NCBI RefSeq assembly: GCF_003012745.1
Contig: NZ_PXYK01000039.1
Coordinates: forward strand, 1 to 45,836
Direction of reading: 5' to 3'
Length of the DNA: 45,836 bases
DNA from: Kumtagia ephedrae
GTDB lineage: Bacteria; Pseudomonadota; Alphaproteobacteria; Rhizobiales; Rhizobiaceae
Below are positions 32,101-39,743 of this stretch, in pieces. A model generated the notes under the pieces. That model was not told where the DNA came from and did no database searches. It saw only the letters and a list, made by a program, of their open reading frames with translations. The stretch's first letter is position 1, and the number at the start of each line of letters is the position of its first letter. The position numbers and the translations under genes are program-made.

Positions 32101-32388
32101 CTACCCGCCGCTGATCGCCGTCAGCACGAATACCTCGGCCTCCGGCCGCAGCGGCGTGTCGAGCCGCGCGCGCTCGCCGCCGATGAAGATGTTGATGTGC
32201 CGGCGCACCGCCGGCGTGGTGTCGCACAGCCGGTCGCGCATGCCCGGCCAGCGGGCGTTCAGCGCATCGATCATCTCGCCGACCGTTCGCGCCTCGACCT
32301 CCAGCCGGCGCGGCGATCCGGGGAAAAGGTCCACCAGCGGTCCCGGCAGCCGCACGGTGACGCGGCAGGTGTTTCGGAGCGTGTCCAT
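32101..32388 (-). CDS. MoaD/ThiS-like beta-grasp protein
   Basis: A 95-residue ubiquitin-like beta-grasp protein ending in Gly-Gly (EVFVLTAISGG), the tail that E1-like enzymes adenylate in MoaD and ThiS. RVTVRLPGPLVDLFPG is the first strand pair, and RRHINIFIGGERARLDTPL leads to the last strand. GGAGG precedes the ATG at 32388. It follows the Asp-box repeat gene by 17 bases, with no moaE, thiG or E1-like gene nearby, so it is probably not the molybdopterin or thiamine carrier. Function unknown. Confidence 0.8.
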   Translation of the reverse strand: MDTLRNTCRVTVRLPGPLVDLFPGSPRRLEVEARTVGEMIDALNARWPGMRDRLCDTTPAVRRHINIFIGGERARLDTPLRPEAEVFVLTAISGG

Positions 32389-32405
32389 CGCGGGGCCTCC
32401 TGCCG

Positions 32406-33488
32406 CTATCGGTCGGTCACCAGCGTTTCCACCGACAGCACGGTCGGCAGGTGCTCGGCGATCGCCGTCCAGCTCTCGCCTTCGTCGGCGCTGGCAAAGA
32501 CCGAGCCCGAGCTGGTGCCGAAATAGACGCCCGCCGGCTCCAGCCGGTCGGTTGCCATCGCCTGGCGCAGCACGCCGAAATAGGCGTTCTTCTGCGGCAG
32601 CCCCTCGCGCAGCGCCTGCCAGCTCCTTCCGGCATCGCGGGTGCGCCACACCGCGGCACTGGCGTCCGGCACGTAGCGGCCGGCCGAGTCGCCGTTGAGC
32701 GGCAGCAGGAACAGCGTGTCGGGATCGCTGGGATGCGCGGCCGCAGGGAAACCGAAGGTCGAGGGCAGGCCCGCCTCGATGCTCCGCCATTCCTTGCCGC
32801 CATCCTCGCTGACATACATGCCGCAGTGGTTCTGCTGGTAGAGCCGCTCCCCAGTGCCGGGCGCCATCACCAGGCAGTGCACGCACTGGCCGAATTCCGG
32901 ATAGTTTTCGCCCTCGGGCAGGAAGTCGGCGCGGGTGCCGCGGTTGCGCGGCTCCCAGGTTTCTCCGCCATCGCCGGTGTAGAAGACACCGGCCGCCGAG
33001 ATGCCGACCCAGATGCGGCCCTCGTCCTCGGGATGCGGCACCAGCGAATGCAGGATCAGCCCGGCGCCGCCCGGCTCCCAGCGCTCGCGCGTCGGATGGT
33101 TCTGCAGGCCCTCCATGTGCGTCCAGCTCCGGCCGCCGTCGTCGCTGCGGAACAGGCCGGCCGGCTGCACGCCGGCGTAGAGGCTGCCGTTGCGCGCCGC
33201 CAGGCTCCACACCGCCTTCACCGGCTCCTTGCCGGTCTCGTAGGCCAGCCCCTCGCTCGAATGCGTCCAGGTCTTCCCGAGATCGGTCGACTTCCACACC
33301 GCCGGGCCGAACCATTCGTTGCCGCCGCCGGCGTAGATCGTGCCGGTGCGGGAATCGGCCACGACATGGTTCATCGGCCATGTCTCGCAGAACGGGCCTT
33401 TCAGCTCCCAGCCTTTCCGCTGCCCGTCGCTCTCGGCGATGAAGGCGCCCTTCTTGGTTCCCAGAAGCACAAGGGTTTTCTGTGTCAC
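32406..33488 (-). CDS. Asp-box / BNR-repeat beta-propeller protein (sialidase-like fold)
   Basis: A 360-residue protein with at least six Asp boxes (S/T-x-D-x-G-x-x-W): STDLGKTW, SDDGGRSW, TGDGGETW, SEDGGKEW, TRDAGRSW and SADEGESW. It reads as a beta-propeller of the sialidase/BNR superfamily. There is no signal peptide (MTQKTLVLLGTKKGAFIAES), so it is cytoplasmic and not a typical secreted sialidase. Family annotations such as exo-alpha-sialidase are from fold alone. GTG at 33488 is the start, with GGAGGA seven bases upstream. A MoaD-like gene follows closely, probably in one transcript. Confidence 0.82.
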   Translation of the reverse strand: MTQKTLVLLGTKKGAFIAESDGQRKGWELKGPFCETWPMNHVVADSRTGTIYAGGGNEWFGPAVWKSTDLGKTWTHSSEGLAYETGKEPVKAVWSLAARNGSLYAGVQPAGLFRSDDGGRSWTHMEGLQNHPTRERWEPGGAGLILHSLVPHPEDEGRIWVGISAAGVFYTGDGGETWEPRNRGTRADFLPEGENYPEFGQCVHCLVMAPGTGERLYQQNHCGMYVSEDGGKEWRSIEAGLPSTFGFPAAAHPSDPDTLFLLPLNGDSAGRYVPDASAAVWRTRDAGRSWQALREGLPQKNAYFGVLRQAMATDRLEPAGVYFGTSSGSVFASADEGESWTAIAEHLPTVLSVETLVTDR

Positions 33489-33669
33489 GTCAACGTCCTC
33501 CGCGCGATCACTGGCGGCCGTCGTCTCCAGTCGGGCCGCGAAGGCGATGGCCTCGCTCTTCGGAGCGAGGACGAAAGGCGGCGCCCGGAACCGACATCGC
33601 CGCGCCGTTTTTAGCATTTTTTTCCAACTGCCGCAGCGCCGGCGACCGATGCCGGCGGGGATGACGGCG

Positions 33670-34077
33670 TCAGCCCTCAATCACGACCGATGCGGCGGAA
33701 CGCGTCGCCGGGCCGTGATTCACTGCCTCGACATTGTTGCTGTCGGGATCGAGCACGTAAGCCGCATAATAGCCGGGATGATAGCGGCGCTCGCCCGGCG
33801 CGCCGTTGTCGCGGCCGCCGGCGGCGAGTGCGGCCGCATGAAAGCGGTGCACGGTTTCGCGATCTCCGGCCTGGAAGGCGAGATGGATGGGTGCCGGCCC
33901 GTGCCCCGGCTCCGCATCGATGAAGAACTCGTCGAAGGTGAAGAAGCCGGGCCCGTCCTGGATCGTGGCGCCGCTGCCCAGTGCGTCCAGAACGGCCTTG
34001 TAGAAGGCCTTGCTGGCTTCCAGGTCCCTGACATGCAGGTGCAGGTGGTCGATCAGTCTGCCGCGATGGTACTGCAT
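33670..34077 (-). CDS. VOC-family (glyoxalase/dioxygenase fold) protein
   Basis: A 135-residue vicinal-oxygen-chelate protein. It opens with LIDHLHLHVRDLEASKAFYK (first metal His), continues with PIHLAFQAGDRETVHRFHAA (second His) and ends with YYAAYVLDPDSNNVEAVNHG (metal Glu). This pattern fits small single-domain glyoxalase-like proteins. It lies 49 bases after the cation efflux gene on the same strand. Substrate unknown. Confidence 0.85.
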   Translation of the reverse strand: MQYHRGRLIDHLHLHVRDLEASKAFYKAVLDALGSGATIQDGPGFFTFDEFFIDAEPGHGPAPIHLAFQAGDRETVHRFHAAALAAGGRDNGAPGERRYHPGYYAAYVLDPDSNNVEAVNHGPATRSAASVVIEG

Positions 34078-34126
34078 GACGCTTGCCTCCGTTGATGCGG
34101 CGACAACGCGTAATCCAGATCAAGGT

Positions 34127-35035
34127 TCAGGCGAAGGGCACGGCGCTGGTTCCGGGCGGCAGCTTCGCCTCGTCGTCCGGCTCGACATGGATGAGCACGC
34201 GCACCGACGGGATTTCCGCCTTCAGCGCATCCTCGATGCGGTCGCAGATGACATGGCTCTCGCGCACCGGCATGTCGCCGTCGACGATCAGGTGGAACTC
34301 TATGAAGGTGGCGCGGCCGGCGGTGCGCGTCTTCAGGTCGTGCACCTCCATGGCGCCCCTGGAGTTCGCCGAGATGATGGCGCGGATGTGCATGTTGTCT
34401 TCGAGCGGCACCGCCTTGTCCATCAGGCCGCTCAGCGAGCCGCTGATCACCTGCCAGCCCTGGTAGAGGATGTTGAGGGCGACCAGGATCGCCAGCAGCG
34501 GGTCGAGGATGCCGTAGCCCGTCAGCACGGCGCCGACGAGGCCGGCAATGACGCCGAGCGAGGTGACGACGTCGGTCATGATGTGCTGGCCGTCGGCGAC
34601 CAGCGCCGGGCTCCTGTCCTGCCGGCCGACACGGATTAACATCCATGCCCAGCCGGCGTTGATCAGGGCGGCAAAGCCGTTGACCGCAAGACCCTCCCAC
34701 GGCTGTTGCAGCGGCTTCGGATCGAGCAGCGCGTCCCAGGCGGCAGCCACGATCATCAGCGCGGCCACGACGATCAGCACGCCCTCCAGCACCGCCGAAA
34801 AATACTCGGCCTTATGGTGGCCGTGCTGGTGGTCGCTGTCGGCGGGCTTCTGGCTGACCTTGATCGCCCAGAAGGCGGCGAACGAGGCGATGACGTTGAC
34901 GATCGATTCCAGTGCGTCGGAATAGAGCGCCACCGAGCCTGTCATCCGCCAGGCGAGCGTCTTCAGGCCGAGCACGCCGAATGCGACGACGATCGACCAG
35001 AAGGCGAGGGAGGTGACGCGCTGCTTGGACGGCAT
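34127..35035 (-). CDS. Cation diffusion facilitator (CDF) transporter
   Basis: A 302-residue CDF exporter with six N-terminal helices and a cytoplasmic metal-sensing domain (EVHDLKTRTAGRATFIEFHL, then HVICDRIEDALK). Helix 5 has the HxxxD half of the transport site (ADGQHIMTDVVTSLGV). In helix 2 the DxxxD of YiiP-like Zn/Fe exporters is replaced by YSDALESIVN, where the two aspartates align with Glu and Asn and a new Asp appears upstream. HGHHKAEYFSAVLEG is the histidine-rich loop. The metal (Zn, Mn, Co or Fe) cannot be assigned. ATG 35035 was chosen because the upstream extension is not family-like. Confidence 0.9.
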   Translation of the reverse strand: MPSKQRVTSLAFWSIVVAFGVLGLKTLAWRMTGSVALYSDALESIVNVIASFAAFWAIKVSQKPADSDHQHGHHKAEYFSAVLEGVLIVVAALMIVAAAWDALLDPKPLQQPWEGLAVNGFAALINAGWAWMLIRVGRQDRSPALVADGQHIMTDVVTSLGVIAGLVGAVLTGYGILDPLLAILVALNILYQGWQVISGSLSGLMDKAVPLEDNMHIRAIISANSRGAMEVHDLKTRTAGRATFIEFHLIVDGDMPVRESHVICDRIEDALKAEIPSVRVLIHVEPDDEAKLPPGTSAVPFA

Positions 35036-35152
35036 GGCGCCTAGTCGAGGAAGAGATGGCCGGGAAATGGCCAGAGGGGATTGTCGCGGCAGGCCTCGCA
35101 CCATCGGGCAGAATGCAGGGGGACGCCGGGCGCTGCCGTGGCGACCCCACCC

Positions 35153-35189
35153 GGCCGCTGCGCGGCCACCCTCCCCTCGAGGGGGAGGG
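35153..35189. repeat. Palindromic REP-type sequence downstream of trpE(G)
   Basis: Two hairpins in tandem: GGCCGC-tgc-GCGGCC (35153-35167) and a C-rich/G-rich stem around tcga (35169-35189). They start 16 bases from the trpE(G) stop codon and may also help end its transcript, although no T-run follows. Confidence 0.6.
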
Positions 35190-35204
35190 AAGGCTGCCGC
35201 CCAG

Positions 35205-37394
35205 TCACGCCGCCTTGTCCTTGGCCTTGCGCGGCAAATGCGCCACGACGTTCTCGATCATGCGCATGCCGGCATTGCCGCCCAGCGTCATGATCGATTC
35301 CGGGTGGAACTGCACGGCGGCGATCGGCTCCTTGCGGTGCTCGAAGGCCATGATCACGCCGTCCTCGGTCTCGGCGGTCACGACGAAATCGTCCGGCAGC
35401 CGAACCGGGTCGGCGAAGATCGAATGATAGCGGCCGACCGTCACCTCCTTGGGCAGGCCGGAGAAGATGACGCCCGGCTTCGACACGCGGATGCGCGACG
35501 GCTTGCCGTGCATCGGCACATGCAGGTGCCGGAGCTCGCCGCCATAGGCCTCGGCCAGCGCCTGCAGGCCGAGGCAGACGCCGAAGATCGGCAGGTCGCG
35601 CTGGCGTGCCTTGCGGATCGTGGCAGCGCAGTCGAAATCCTTCGGAGAGCCGGGGCCGGGCGAAAGCACCACGAGATCCGGCTTCAGCCGGTCGAACAGC
35701 TCTTCCGCCACCGGCGTGCGTACCGTCGAGACGGTCGCGCCGGTCTGGCGGAAATAGTTGGCCAGCGTGTGGACGAAGGAGTCCTCGTGGTCGACGAGCA
35801 GGATGGTGACGCCGTCGCCGACGCGCGCGGTGCTGCGGTCGCCCGCCGCCGCGTTGCCGGCCCTGGCGTCCCTGATGGCGGAAAGCATGGCGGAGGCCTT
35901 CAGTTCGGTTTCTGCTTCTTCCTCTTCCGGAACGCTGTCGAACAGCAGCGTCGCGCCGGCGCGCACCTCGGCGACGCCGTCCTTGATGCGGATGGTCCTG
36001 AGCGTCAGGCCGGTGTTCATGTCGCCGTTGAAATGCACCATGCCGATCGCCCCGCCATACCAGGCGCGCGGGCTCTTCTCGTTCTTCTCGATGAAACGCA
36101 TGGCCCACAGTTTGGGCGCGCCGGTGACGGTGACCGCCCAGGCGTGGCTCAAGAAGGCGTCGAAGGCGTCCATGCCCTCGCGCAGCCGCCCCTCGATATG
36201 GTCGACCGTGTGGATCAGCCGCGAATACATCTCGATCTGGCGCCGGCCGATGACCCGCACCGATCCCGGCTCGCACACCCGCGACTTGTCGTTGCGGTCG
36301 ACGTCGGAGCACATGGTGAGCTCCGACTCGTCCTTCTTGGAGTTCAACAGCTTGAGGATCTGCTCCGAATCCGAGATGGCGTCGTCGCCGCGCTTGATCG
36401 TGCCGGAAATCGGGCAGGTCTCGACACGCCGGCCGTTGACGCGCACGAACATCTCCGGCGAGGCGCCGATCAGATATTCGTTCTCGCCGAGATTGATGAA
36501 GAAGGAATAGGGCGACGGGTTGATCGCCTTCAGCCGCCGCGAGATCTCCGACGGCAGCGACTCGCAGCGCTCGTAGAACATCTGGCCGGGAACCACCTCG
36601 AACAGGTCGCCGCGGCGAAAGCTTTCCATCGCCTTCTTGACCAGCTCGGCATATTCGCCGGGCTCGTGGTCGCCGCGCGGCGGGATGCGGTCGGCCGGGC
36701 GGAACGGCTCGGCCTCGCCCTCGCGCGGCAGGCCGGCGGTGTCGAAACCCTTGCTGGAATAGTCGTAGCGGTCGTGCCAGGCTTTCGCCGAATGATGGTC
36801 GACGACCAGGATCTCGTCCGGCAGGAACAGCACGAGGTCGCGCTGGCTCTCCGCCCGCTTCAGCGACTGCTCGACCGGGTCGAACTGGAAGGCGAGGTCG
36901 TAGCCGAAGGCGCCGTAGAGGCCGAGATTCGAATCCTGGTCGGTGTGGAAGAGTTTCGTCAGCGCGCGCAGCACCGTGAAGACCGAGGGAACGCGCGAGC
37001 GCTCCTCCTCGGTGAAGACGCGGCCGGGCTCGGCGATGGTCAGAGCCAGCCGGCGCGCCGTGGTCTGCGTCAGCGTCAAATCCTTCTCGGCGAGCAGCGT
37101 CTGCGCGATCACCGGCAGCAGCGCCTCGCCGCGGCGGTTCAGCGCCTCGATGCGCATGGAGCGGCCGCGTGCCGAGACCACCAGCGGCGGGTCGACGATC
37201 GCCGTGTCCCAGCGCGTGTAGCGGCCGGGATATTCGTAGTTGGAGGAGAAGACCGCGCCGCGCCGGCTATCCAGCGCGTCGACATAAGCCTCGATGGCCC
37301 CGGCATAGGGCGTGTCGTGGCGCTGGCGCACGATCGTTATGCCGCCCGCCGTCACGAATTTCTCGGCACCGTTGTCGAGGATCTCGACCGACAT
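35205..37394 (-). CDS. trpE(G): Anthranilate synthase, fused component I and II (TrpE(G))
   Basis: A 729-residue fusion typical of rhizobia that converts chorismate and glutamine to anthranilate, the first step of tryptophan synthesis. Residues ~1-510 form the TrpE part ([57 protein letters not shown]). Residues ~530-729 are the glutamine amidotransferase, with [13 protein letters not shown], nucleophile Cys in [16 protein letters not shown], and His/Glu in [14 protein letters not shown] and GAGG lie before the ATG at 37394. Control is by the trpL attenuator 44-163 bases upstream. The other trp genes are not in the window, as usual in rhizobia. Confidence 0.97.
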   Translation of the reverse strand: MSVEILDNGAEKFVTAGGITIVRQRHDTPYAGAIEAYVDALDSRRGAVFSSNYEYPGRYTRWDTAIVDPPLVVSARGRSMRIEALNRRGEALLPVIAQTLLAEKDLTLTQTTARRLALTIAEPGRVFTEEERSRVPSVFTVLRALTKLFHTDQDSNLGLYGAFGYDLAFQFDPVEQSLKRAESQRDLVLFLPDEILVVDHHSAKAWHDRYDYSSKGFDTAGLPREGEAEPFRPADRIPPRGDHEPGEYAELVKKAMESFRRGDLFEVVPGQMFYERCESLPSEISRRLKAINPSPYSFFINLGENEYLIGASPEMFVRVNGRRVETCPISGTIKRGDDAISDSEQILKLLNSKKDESELTMCSDVDRNDKSRVCEPGSVRVIGRRQIEMYSRLIHTVDHIEGRLREGMDAFDAFLSHAWAVTVTGAPKLWAMRFIEKNEKSPRAWYGGAIGMVHFNGDMNTGLTLRTIRIKDGVAEVRAGATLLFDSVPEEEEAETELKASAMLSAIRDARAGNAAAGDRSTARVGDGVTILLVDHEDSFVHTLANYFRQTGATVSTVRTPVAEELFDRLKPDLVVLSPGPGSPKDFDCAATIRKARQRDLPIFGVCLGLQALAEAYGGELRHLHVPMHGKPSRIRVSKPGVIFSGLPKEVTVGRYHSIFADPVRLPDDFVVTAETEDGVIMAFEHRKEPIAAVQFHPESIMTLGGNAGMRMIENVVAHLPRKAKDKAA

Positions 37395-37437
37395 CCCTCA
37401 TCTCCATCCGTTGTGCCGAGGGGTTCGGACCGGCATC

Positions 37438-37473
37438 AAAAACAAATGGCCGCCCGGACATCTCCTGCGGCCA
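37438..37473 (-). terminator. trpE(G) attenuator terminator
   Basis: In the transcript a 7-bp stem TGGCCGC/GCGGCCA (37467-37473 with 37447-37453) is followed by ATTTGTTTTT (37437-37446). The arm CAGCGGCC just after the trpL stop codon (37505-37512) can pair with the first terminator arm instead, giving the antiterminator expected when ribosomes stall at the Trp codons. Confidence 0.88.
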
Positions 37474-37512
37474 CCTCCTTTTGTCACGCATGCGCGCTTC
37501 GTCGGGCCGCTG

Positions 37513-37557
37513 TCAGCTGCCCCACCACCAGATGGTCTTGATCGAACGCATGTGCAT
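37513..37557 (-). CDS. trpL: Tryptophan leader peptide TrpL
   Basis: Fourteen codons, MHMRSIKTIWWWGS, with three consecutive tryptophans near the end, as in the 14-residue Sinorhizobium meliloti TrpL (peTrpL). Stalling at the Trp codons under tryptophan shortage switches the downstream hairpins and allows trpE(G) transcription. The -10 box ends seven bases before the ATG, which implies a leaderless RNA, as known in S. meliloti, where the released leader RNA and peptide also act in trans. A second in-frame ATG is two codons in. Confidence 0.93.
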   Translation of the reverse strand: MHMRSIKTIWWWGS

Positions 37558-37564
37558 GGCGATT

Positions 37565-37593
37565 CCAATAGCTGCGAACGGATGGCTGGGCAA
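37565..37593 (-). promoter_or_regulatory. Putative promoter of trpL-trpE(G)
   Basis: On the minus strand TTGCCC (37588-37593), a 17-base spacer and TATTGG (37565-37570) precede the trpL ATG by seven bases, so transcription should begin at or next to the A of the ATG. Confidence 0.65.
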
Positions 37594-37716
37594 GCGGATT
37601 CCGGCACCATTTGACCCCGCATATCCTTCTCTTTCGTCCCTTGAAGGAATCTTCGGCGCCGATGCTTAGAGATGTCACGAAGGGTCTAAAGCAAATTTAA
37701 CGGTTGCCGCCTCGTG

Positions 37717-38919
37717 ATGAAGGATGGTTTGGAGGATCGAAAACCATCGATGACCTTGCGGGGCGCTTCACGGGCCGCCGCCGCTCTCGCCGGCCGCGCC
37801 TTCGATTGGCTGTCGTCGGCACCCACGCGGGAGAGCGCCAGGGTGCGCGCCCGCCTGGTCGACACGCTCTACGAACGCAAGGCGTTCGTCTGGTTCGGCT
37901 CGGTCAGCGTGCTCATGCTCGCGGTATCGGCCGCCGTCCTCACCGACGAGGTGTGGCCCTGGTACTGGCTGGCGGCCGATCTCGCGCTGCTCGCCTTCCG
38001 GCTGCGGGTGATCGAGCTGTGCGAGAAGGCCAAGGTCGCGCACGCACCGCGTCCGGTGCGCCGTCTGATGGCAGCCGGGACGGCCTGGTGCCTGGTTCTC
38101 GGCCTGGGCTCGGGAACCTGCGTGATCGCCGGCCCGCCGGCCCTGGCCATGCTGGCCGGCGTCAACGTCGCGGCCGTCGTCGGGGCGATCTCGTCGCGCA
38201 ACGCCGCCACCCCGCGTTATGCCATGCTGGCGATCGCCTGCGTCAGCCTGCCGTTTGCGGTATCGACGCTGTTCTCGCCGATCCCCGGCGCCTTCCTCGT
38301 CGGGCTGCAGTTTCCGCTCCACATCGCCGGCATCGTCGTCATCCTCGTCCGCAACTACGAGAGCCATGTCAGGCTGGTGCGGGCCGAGATGCGCAACCGG
38401 CACCTTGCCCGCACCGATGCGCTGACCGGTCTGTCGAACAGGGCAGCCCTCACCGAGGCTCTGGCGGCGCTTTGCGCCGGCCTTTCCGCCAAGGGTGCGC
38501 AGCGCCGCGAGAGCTTCGCCGTGCTCAGCATGGATCTCGACGGCTTCAAGGCCGTCAACGACCGCCACGGCCATGCCGTCGGGGATGCGCTGCTGGTCAG
38601 GGTGGCGGACCGGCTGCAGCGCGGTGTGCGCCCGCACGACCAGGTGTTCCGTCCGGGCGGCGACGAGTTCGTGGTGGTGATGCCCAACGCCACGCCGGAA
38701 GAGGCGGATTATGTCGCGCGGCGGCTGATCGAGAAGCTGTCGTCTCCCTTCCAGATCGGCACCGAAGTCAAGGCGTCGGTCGGCGTGAGCGTCGGCAGCG
38801 CCTTGGCCCCAGTGGACGGCCTCACGCCCGACGCGCTGCTCGCCCATTCCGACCATGCGCTCTATGTGGCGAAGCGGTCGGGAAAAGGGCGCTATTTGCC
38901 TTATGCGGCGGCGCTGTAG
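37717..38919 (+). CDS. Membrane-bound diguanylate cyclase (GGDEF protein)
   Basis: A 400-residue protein with an N-terminal cytoplasmic stretch, about six hydrophobic segments (residues ~60-215, for example FGSVSVLMLAVSAAVL and FLVGLQFPLHIAGIVVIL) and a C-terminal GGDEF domain. DALTGLSNRAAL and MDLDGFKAVNDRHGHAVGD hold the metal and substrate contacts, and FRPGGDEFVVV is the intact active site. RPHD five residues before GGDEF is a product-inhibition I-site. It should make cyclic-di-GMP in response to an unknown membrane signal. No EAL domain. The start is uncertain: ATG 37717, GTG 37714 or ATG 37750. Divergent from trpL. Confidence 0.88.
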   Translation: MKDGLEDRKPSMTLRGASRAAAALAGRAFDWLSSAPTRESARVRARLVDTLYERKAFVWFGSVSVLMLAVSAAVLTDEVWPWYWLAADLALLAFRLRVIELCEKAKVAHAPRPVRRLMAAGTAWCLVLGLGSGTCVIAGPPALAMLAGVNVAAVVGAISSRNAATPRYAMLAIACVSLPFAVSTLFSPIPGAFLVGLQFPLHIAGIVVILVRNYESHVRLVRAEMRNRHLARTDALTGLSNRAALTEALAALCAGLSAKGAQRRESFAVLSMDLDGFKAVNDRHGHAVGDALLVRVADRLQRGVRPHDQVFRPGGDEFVVVMPNATPEEADYVARRLIEKLSSPFQIGTEVKASVGVSVGSALAPVDGLTPDALLAHSDHALYVAKRSGKGRYLPYAAAL

Positions 38920-38952
38920 ATGGCCTGGATGGAGCGAGGCGCAGGAACCGCA

Positions 38953-39031
38953 GGGGACAGTTTATTTTGTTTCCGCCCGCGTCAGCCTTGAAGCGGATGT
39001 GCCCCTCTGCGGAAAAAAGTAAACTGTCCCC
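38953..39031. repeat. Inverted-repeat pair based on ggggacagttta
   Basis: Arms at 38953-38976 and 39009-39031 are reverse complements except for one base change near the centre and a short indel; both start or end with ggggacagttta and ccgc. The spacer is 32 bases. It directly follows the diguanylate cyclase gene and has the size of a small REP-type or MITE-like unit. Confidence 0.65.
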
Positions 39032-39223
39032 GGCACTTACCCGGAACTTGCCCGGCTCGCGCCAAGCTGAAGAAAACAACGGGCGTCGCTCACGCGCGAA
39101 ATTTTATCCCCTCCCTTTCCGCCTCACCTATATTTCGCCGTGAAAGCCGCTTCCTGCGGGAACTTGGTGCGCACCGGGTATCAGGAGGGAGCGTCGGCGC
39201 CGGGTCGGTCGTGCAATCGGTAG

Positions 39224-39262
39224 CGCGGCTGGCGTGAGCTGGAGACCCGGGCCCCAGCCGCG
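39224..39262. other. Stable hairpin in a possible structured RNA region
   Basis: A perfect 9-bp stem (39224-39232 with 39254-39262) with a 21-base loop lies in a GC-rich, gene-free stretch. A possible -10-like tatatt lies near 39127, and a further 6-bp hairpin (ggcgcg/cgcgcc) occurs downstream. I cannot name an RNA family. Confidence 0.3.
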
Positions 39263-39455
39263 AAGGTCGCGCGAATGCGGGTTAGCGGACGGGCAAGAAC
39301 GCCGGCGGGGCGCGGGTCACCGCGCCACGTACTTTACTTAGAGAGGCTCGGCCCCGCGCCCCGCTTCCCGCACTTCTCCCGCAAGGGAGATTCAATGGCC
39401 AGGGCCGAAGGGCAGCGTGGCGAGGATGAAGGCTGGGATGATGTTTGCCGTTCCC

Positions 39456-39690
39456 GGGGCAGAGGGCAATCGCATATGCCGATGATGATCGTCAGTCCGG
39501 GGCCGCGCAGCGGAACCCGGAATCCAGAGCGTTTGGTGTCGAAGGAAAAGCGAGACCTCGCAAATATCCAGGAACTTCGAGCAGCGTCGGCACTCTGGAT
39601 TCCGGGTTCCGCTGCGCGGCTCCGGAATGACGACGCAGAGCTGTCTGCCGCTCCTATACAACTCATATGCGATAGCCCTGCCCACAAGGG
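39456..39690. repeat. Nested palindromic repeat element
   Basis: Inner arms of 33 bases (39497-39529 and 39593-39625) are reverse complements with one mismatch. Outside them, 39456-39478 and 39664-39683 are also imperfect reverse complements, both containing atcgcatatg or its complement. The same atcgcata motif flanks REPIN-like copy 2. An 8-bp hairpin (CCCTGCCC-acaa-GGGGCAGGG) closes the right side. Confidence 0.7.
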
Positions 39691-39743
39691 GCAGGGACAG
39701 GTGGCCCGATGGCGGTGTCTTGTCGGTCGCGGCTCGTGACCGG

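Larger units (their letters stand above)
38920..39743. other. Repeat-rich intergenic region without a gene
   Basis: More than 800 bases between the diguanylate cyclase gene and the aspartoacylase-like gene. It holds an inverted-repeat pair at 38953-39031, a GC-rich stretch with stable hairpins at 39120-39400, and a nested palindromic element at 39456-39690. Frames here (for example 39275-39739) read through repeats and give Arg/Gly-rich, low-quality translations, so I call no gene. Confidence 0.6.

Noticed and set aside
35013-37541. Plus-strand frame of 842 codons over trpE(G)
   Set aside because: Antisense to trpE(G), whose identity is certain; no domain is visible in the opposite frame.
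39275-39739. Plus-strand frame of 154 codons after the diguanylate cyclase gene
   Set aside because: It reads through two palindromic repeats, and composition changes abruptly within it.
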